DNA of 8,435 nucleotides. It comes from Deltaproteobacteria bacterium UBA3076 (GTDB lineage: Bacteria > Desulfobacterota > Dissulfuribacteria > Dissulfuribacterales > UBA3076). The notes under the pieces are model-generated. The model saw only the letters and a list, made by a program, of their open reading frames with translations, did not search any database and was not told the origin of the DNA. The DNA is taken from the NCBI GenBank assembly GCA_002367355.1, contig DFBQ01000116.1, positions 9,782 to 18,216 of the forward strand, in the 5' to 3' direction. Shown here in pieces: positions 5,481 through 8,435 of this stretch; the stretch's first letter is position 1, and each line of letters opens with the position of its first letter. A program made the translations under genes and the position numbers.

Positions 5481-6472
5481 ATGAGAGCCTCCATTTCATC
5501 CAATTGATTGCCCTCTCCTATTGCGATTACTAAAGAATCTCTTTCTATTTTGGTTTCTCCCGAAGGATTTATGGATATTTCCCGTCTTCTTCTTATCCCA
5601 AGCACCAGGCAACCCGTTTCTCTAATTCCTGTTTCCATGAGCTTTTTCCCGACCAGCGGGCTCATTGGCGGGACTTTGAAACTGACTATCTTCAAATCTT
5701 TTAAGGACTCTATTGCTTCAAACTCATGTCCGGAAATATGTCTGATTACCTTACTGCTTATATAACTTCCGAAAATTTCCTTAGGAGAAATTACTTTGTC
5801 GGCTCCGGCGTATTTAAAATATTTGGCCTTTGTTATATCCTCGATCAGAACAATGTTTTCTTTCTTAAACGGCGATGCGGCGAGAACTATGCTGGCATTT
5901 TTTTCAGCTCCTTCATTAGCGAGGATTGTTCTGGCCTCTTGGATATTTGCGTTTTTCAGAGTCTCTTCACAGTCTGTTTCTCCTAGAATGATTGGGTAGC
6001 CTCTATTTTGTAATTCCCGCGCTGTCGTTTCATTCTTCTCAATTATAATAAAAGGAGTATTTGATTCCTTGAGCATTCCGACAAAACTTTCTACCAATGC
6101 ACTGTAGCCGCAGATTATTACGTGGTTTTCAAGACCTGTGGGAGCTTTCTCCGGCAGCTTCAATACAACCTTTTTAGATACGTATGGGATTATGATTACC
6201 GATAGTAATACAGAAACAATACCTATTCCTGAAAGCTGTACAAAAATTGAAAGAATCTGCAAAGGAGCGTGTCTATACTGTAGGTACGAAGGACCTTCAC
6301 CAAGACTTGTCAATGTTGAGATTGTCCAAAAAACGGAATCTATGTAGGTTAATGTCCTATGTTCGAAAATATGCTGGAATAATTTAAATAAAAAAGGATA
6401 CGCAAAAAACATCAGGAACAAAGAAATAGCAATAGTGATGATTTGGTGCCGTTTTTTTATAGCCTTAGGCAT
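5462..6472 (-). CDS. Two-helix potassium-channel-like protein with RCK1 domain and atypical filter
   Basis: This 336-residue membrane protein has TM1 at about residues 11-33, a pore helix and loop at about 44-62, TM2 at about 71-98, then a cytoplasmic RCK domain (TrkA-N about 116-235, TrkA-C about 255-336). The layout is that of MthK/GsuK-type ligand-gated potassium channels. The pore loop is unusual: TISTLTSLGEGP (residues 50-61) puts SLGEG where the filter VGYGD is expected, with Glu59 replacing the filter Tyr/Phe and Pro61 the Asp. The RCK nucleotide loop is degenerate too (GYSALV, 122-127, instead of GxGxxG), so this RCK may be structural. The ATG follows AAGAGG at 6 bases. It lies 33 bases downstream of glgA and overlaps the next gene. 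Channel fold is confident, while ion selectivity is open. Confidence 0.85.
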   Translation of the reverse strand: MPKAIKKRHQIITIAISLFLMFFAYPFLFKLFQHIFEHRTLTYIDSVFWTISTLTSLGEGPSYLQYRHAPLQILSIFVQLSGIGIVSVLLSVIIIPYVSKKVVLKLPEKAPTGLENHVIICGYSALVESFVGMLKESNTPFIIIEKNETTARELQNRGYPIILGETDCEETLKNANIQEARTILANEGAEKNASIVLAASPFKKENIVLIEDITKAKYFKYAGADKVISPKEIFGSYISSKVIRHISGHEFEAIESLKDLKIVSFKVPPMSPLVGKKLMETGIRETGCLVLGIRRRREISINPSGETKIERDSLVIAIGEGNQLDEMEALICGITP

Positions 6473-6505
6473 ACTGAGCCTCTTACCAAAAATCTTTCGA
6501 CGTTA

Positions 6506-8110
6506 TTACTTCCTTACCAACTCCATAGCCTTTTGATAAAGTCTTATATATTTCTCCCTTACTTTATCCCAGGTGTAGTTCTCGTATATATTATGCACCG
6601 CGTTTACTTGCATCTCCCTTATGGTATCAGGTGAATCTCTGTAGGTCTTTAAGGCCCTGTTCACGGCATGAATAAGAGCATCAGGCGTATGATCCTTATA
6701 AGAAAAACCATTAAAGCCATCCCTTACCTTGACCAGCCCGCCTGTAGTACGGACAATGGGTAGGTTGCCCATGAGCTGGGCAATGAAATCAGTGAGTCCA
6801 CAGGGTTCGTATCGGGATGGAATTACAAAAAAATCCCCTGCGGCATATATGAGGTTTGCAAGCCCTGAATCGTATCCTATGAGCACTGCAAAGCGCTCTT
6901 CGCAGGCAGGGTGTTCTGCCAAAGAAATGAGATGGTTCTCTATATCCCTGTTGCCATTGCCAAGAATTACTACCTGAATGTTTTTGTCCTCTGCCAATAG
7001 CACTTCCAGGGCCTGACCCAGTATATCCAGACCCTTTTGCTCGGAAAACCGGCTTACAACAGTGACCAAAGGCTGACTTGGACTGTAATCAATGGAACCA
7101 TACATTTTGATCTCGCCAATCTCGGCAAACATCAGTCTGATGACAAGCTCCTTTCTGCAGATTGCCTTGCCGGCCAGATCATCCTTGGCTGGATCAAAGG
7201 CCGCAGGAAGCCCTAATATTTCCGGATGGCTGGGGCTGAACTCATCAGGATTTATGCCGTTGGTAATTCCTTCGATAAATATGCCCCTATCTTTAAGAGT
7301 ATGACCCAGCCAGCCTGTAAGGGCGTCAAGTTCTGTTTCCTGAAGCTCTCTCGCATAGTTTTCACTCACTGTATTTATAGGCGCATAAGCAGCACCGGCA
7401 AGAAACGGATTAAAGGAACTGTTGAGAACAGCGCTGTAGATTATTCTCTGGGGGAGACCGGTTATAGTCATGGCAAACAACAGATCCGCTACATCCTGGT
7501 GGTAGCCTAAGCCGGCATTATGGATGGTAAGCAGGGCACTACTGCTCTTGAAATAGTGCCGGAAGCCCTCAATCTCCCTCATCATGGCCGGGAGCACACT
7601 TGTATGACCATCCTGACAATGAAACACATCCGGCCTGGTACCTGTGAAAATTGCATAATCCAGTGCGGCCTTCTGAAGCAGGATATTCATGGCAAAATAG
7701 TCCAGGTGGCCCTCCCCTTTTTTATGATTGGAATCAAGGGTCTCTTCTTCCCCTGTGTATACATAGACCCCCAGTTTTTCACTAAAGCGGCTTGCCTCCA
7801 CAAGTATTATATCAACACCCTTCAGCTTCTGGTGCCAAAAGCCTACGCGTTCCCTACGTTCTTCATGTGCGTAATTTGCGTCAACCCTGAATTGTGGGCC
7901 AAGGGTCTTAAAACTCAACTCTTCCGGCTTTACAAAGCCGTAACGAGGCATGATGACTGAGACCTCATAGCCTGCACGCGCCAGTGATTCCGCAAGATCT
8001 CGGCTCACATCCTTAACTCCACCTGCACCGGCTATCCCTCTGTATTCACGGGTCAGCATCCAGATGGATTCAACGTCCTTCAGGTCTTTAAAATTCTGCA
8101 ATACCTTCAT
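6506..8110 (-). CDS. glgA: Glycogen (starch) synthase, GT5 family, divergent N-terminal loop
   Basis: This cytoplasmic 534-residue protein should transfer glucose from ADP- or UDP-glucose onto a growing alpha-1,4-glucan. The GT-B fold is recognisable: donor and acceptor motifs FHCQDGH (163-169, His164), RFSEQKG (354-360, Arg354 and Lys359) and PSRYEPCGL (431-439, Glu435), followed by the loop IVRTTGG. It is longer than the roughly 480 residues of E. coli GlgA. The N-terminal KxGG donor loop is altered: GAGGVKDV (28-35) lacks the lysine. Catalytic groups in the C-terminal domain are intact, so activity is likely but donor preference may differ. The ATG has an AGAGG site 5 bases upstream. Met18 is an alternative start. 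It is first in the operon with the channel genes and divergent from efp. Another GT5/GT4 glucan synthase role cannot be excluded. Confidence 0.8.
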   Translation of the reverse strand: MKVLQNFKDLKDVESIWMLTREYRGIAGAGGVKDVSRDLAESLARAGYEVSVIMPRYGFVKPEELSFKTLGPQFRVDANYAHEERRERVGFWHQKLKGVDIILVEASRFSEKLGVYVYTGEEETLDSNHKKGEGHLDYFAMNILLQKAALDYAIFTGTRPDVFHCQDGHTSVLPAMMREIEGFRHYFKSSSALLTIHNAGLGYHQDVADLLFAMTITGLPQRIIYSAVLNSSFNPFLAGAAYAPINTVSENYARELQETELDALTGWLGHTLKDRGIFIEGITNGINPDEFSPSHPEILGLPAAFDPAKDDLAGKAICRKELVIRLMFAEIGEIKMYGSIDYSPSQPLVTVVSRFSEQKGLDILGQALEVLLAEDKNIQVVILGNGNRDIENHLISLAEHPACEERFAVLIGYDSGLANLIYAAGDFFVIPSRYEPCGLTDFIAQLMGNLPIVRTTGGLVKVRDGFNGFSYKDHTPDALIHAVNRALKTYRDSPDTIREMQVNAVHNIYENYTWDKVREKYIRLYQKAMELVRK

Positions 8111-8161
8111 GAAGACCTCTTGTCTCTTTGTATAATAAACGACACCTGCCTTTTCACACCT

Positions 8162-8200
8162 AAATTGAGCGATTAGCCTTTAGCGGTTAGCTATTAGTTT
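8162..8200 (-). repeat. Heptamer repeat, inverted diverged copy B
   Basis: Read on the minus strand, this matches the 37-bp repeat at 1-37 and 8285-8321 at about 30 of 37 positions and keeps the 7-base periodicity. It faces copy C across 84 bases, so the two could pair into a long imperfect hairpin between glgA and efp. Confidence 0.75.
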
Positions 8201-8234
8201 AATGATTACAGGATGTTTTACTATTACAAACTTT

Positions 8235-8247
8235 CACCCATTGGGTG
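8235..8247. repeat. Small palindrome in the glgA-efp divergent region
   Basis: CACCCA and TGGGTG form perfect 6-base arms around a single T, between the two inverted heptamer repeats. It could be an operator or the tip of a hairpin. No T-tract follows, so it is not a standard terminator. Confidence 0.35.
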
Positions 8248-8284
8248 TTATTTCTAATTAACGTAATGCCCTGATTTTTCAAAG

Positions 8285-8321
8285 CTAAACGCTAATGGCT
8301 AACAGCTAATCGCTCAACTTA
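8285..8321 (+). repeat. 37-bp heptamer-built repeat, copy C
   Basis: An exact copy of 1-37, same orientation, 8.3 kb away. It ends only two bases before the efp ribosome-binding site, so it forms the last part of the efp leader and may pair with copy B at 8162-8200. Confidence 0.9.
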
Positions 8322-8323
8322 TC

Positions 8324-8330
8324 AAGGAGA
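8324..8330 (+). promoter_or_regulatory. Ribosome-binding site of efp
   Basis: AAGGAGA lies 8 bases before a GTG codon in frame with the elongation factor P sequence. It decides the GTG start at 8339, since the nearby ATG at 8343 and TTG at 8334 are out of frame. Confidence 0.8.
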
Positions 8331-8338
8331 AGATTGAA

Positions 8339-8435
8339 GTGTATGACTCCTCAGACCTCAGGAAAGGACTAAAAATAGCTATCGACGGGGAACCGTATGT
8401 CATTACTGATTTCCAGTTTTCCAAGCCGGGAAAGG
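8339..8435 (+). CDS. efp: Elongation factor P, 5' end only
   Basis: The first 32 codons of elongation factor P are present, and the gene runs off the window. The protein binds between the ribosomal P and E sites and relieves stalling at consecutive prolines. The N-terminal KOW-like domain is unmistakable: [17 protein letters not shown] followed by FQFSKPGK. Lys32 sits at the tip of the conserved PGK loop, the position that carries the activating modification in lysine-type EF-P (Lys34 in E. coli), so a lysine modification pathway rather than arginine rhamnosylation is expected. Translation starts at GTG after a strong AAGGAGA site. It is transcribed away from glgA, and no convincing promoter is visible in the 228-bp divergent region, which is largely repeat. 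Confidence 0.95.
   Translation, partial: MYDSSDLRKGLKIAIDGEPYVITDFQFSKPGK

Noticed and set aside
7520..7960. 146-codon plus-strand open frame opposite glgA
   Set aside because: It overlaps the conserved GlgA FHCQDGH region on the other strand and has no domain or plausible ribosome site.

Overview
The window looks like ordinary bacterial chromosome of moderate GC carrying accessory insertions. Short heptamer-based intergenic repeats, a ribbon-helix-helix/GNAT toxin-antitoxin pair, a SWIM-type SNF2 helicase, a bacterial-type elongation factor P and a GT5 glycogen synthase suggest an environmental Gram-negative lineage (for example Planctomycetes, Nitrospirota or Desulfobacterota). That placement is inference, and the sequence alone does not fix the taxon.

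Layout, left to right. (1) 1-326: a 37-bp repeat copy, a possible minus-strand coding remnant, then a near-consensus promoter flanked by two copies of a 19-bp palindromic operator. (2) 327-1129: a two-gene type II toxin-antitoxin operon, with a TacA-like DUF1778 antitoxin and a TacT/AtaT-like GNAT toxin sharing an ATGA overlap. (3) 1339-3984: an intact 881-residue SNF2/Rad54-type ATPase with two zinc-binding motifs before the motor. (4) 3985-4811: an insertion-rich gap holding a 414-bp non-coding element with nested inverted repeats, followed by the decayed 3' half of a VapC-type PIN toxin. That remnant also carries an 8-bp tandem duplication that shifts the last codons out of frame. (5) 8110-4812, minus strand: a tight three-gene operon of a divergent glycogen synthase (glgA), a two-helix potassium-channel-like subunit with its first RCK domain, and a separate second RCK protein overlapping it by 19 bp. 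(6) 8111-8338: the divergent leader, with an inverted pair of the heptamer repeats. (7) 8339-8435: the start of efp on the plus strand.

The most unusual coding feature is the channel pair. The pore loop reads T-S-L-G-E-G-P where a potassium filter normally reads T-T-V-G-Y-G-D. The RCK1-RCK2 architecture found in one polypeptide in some channels is divided here between two translationally coupled genes. RCK1 has a degenerate dinucleotide-binding loop and RCK2 an intact one, so ligand sensing probably lies in the second protein. Co-transcription with glycogen synthase may link carbon storage to ion homeostasis, but may simply reflect gene order.
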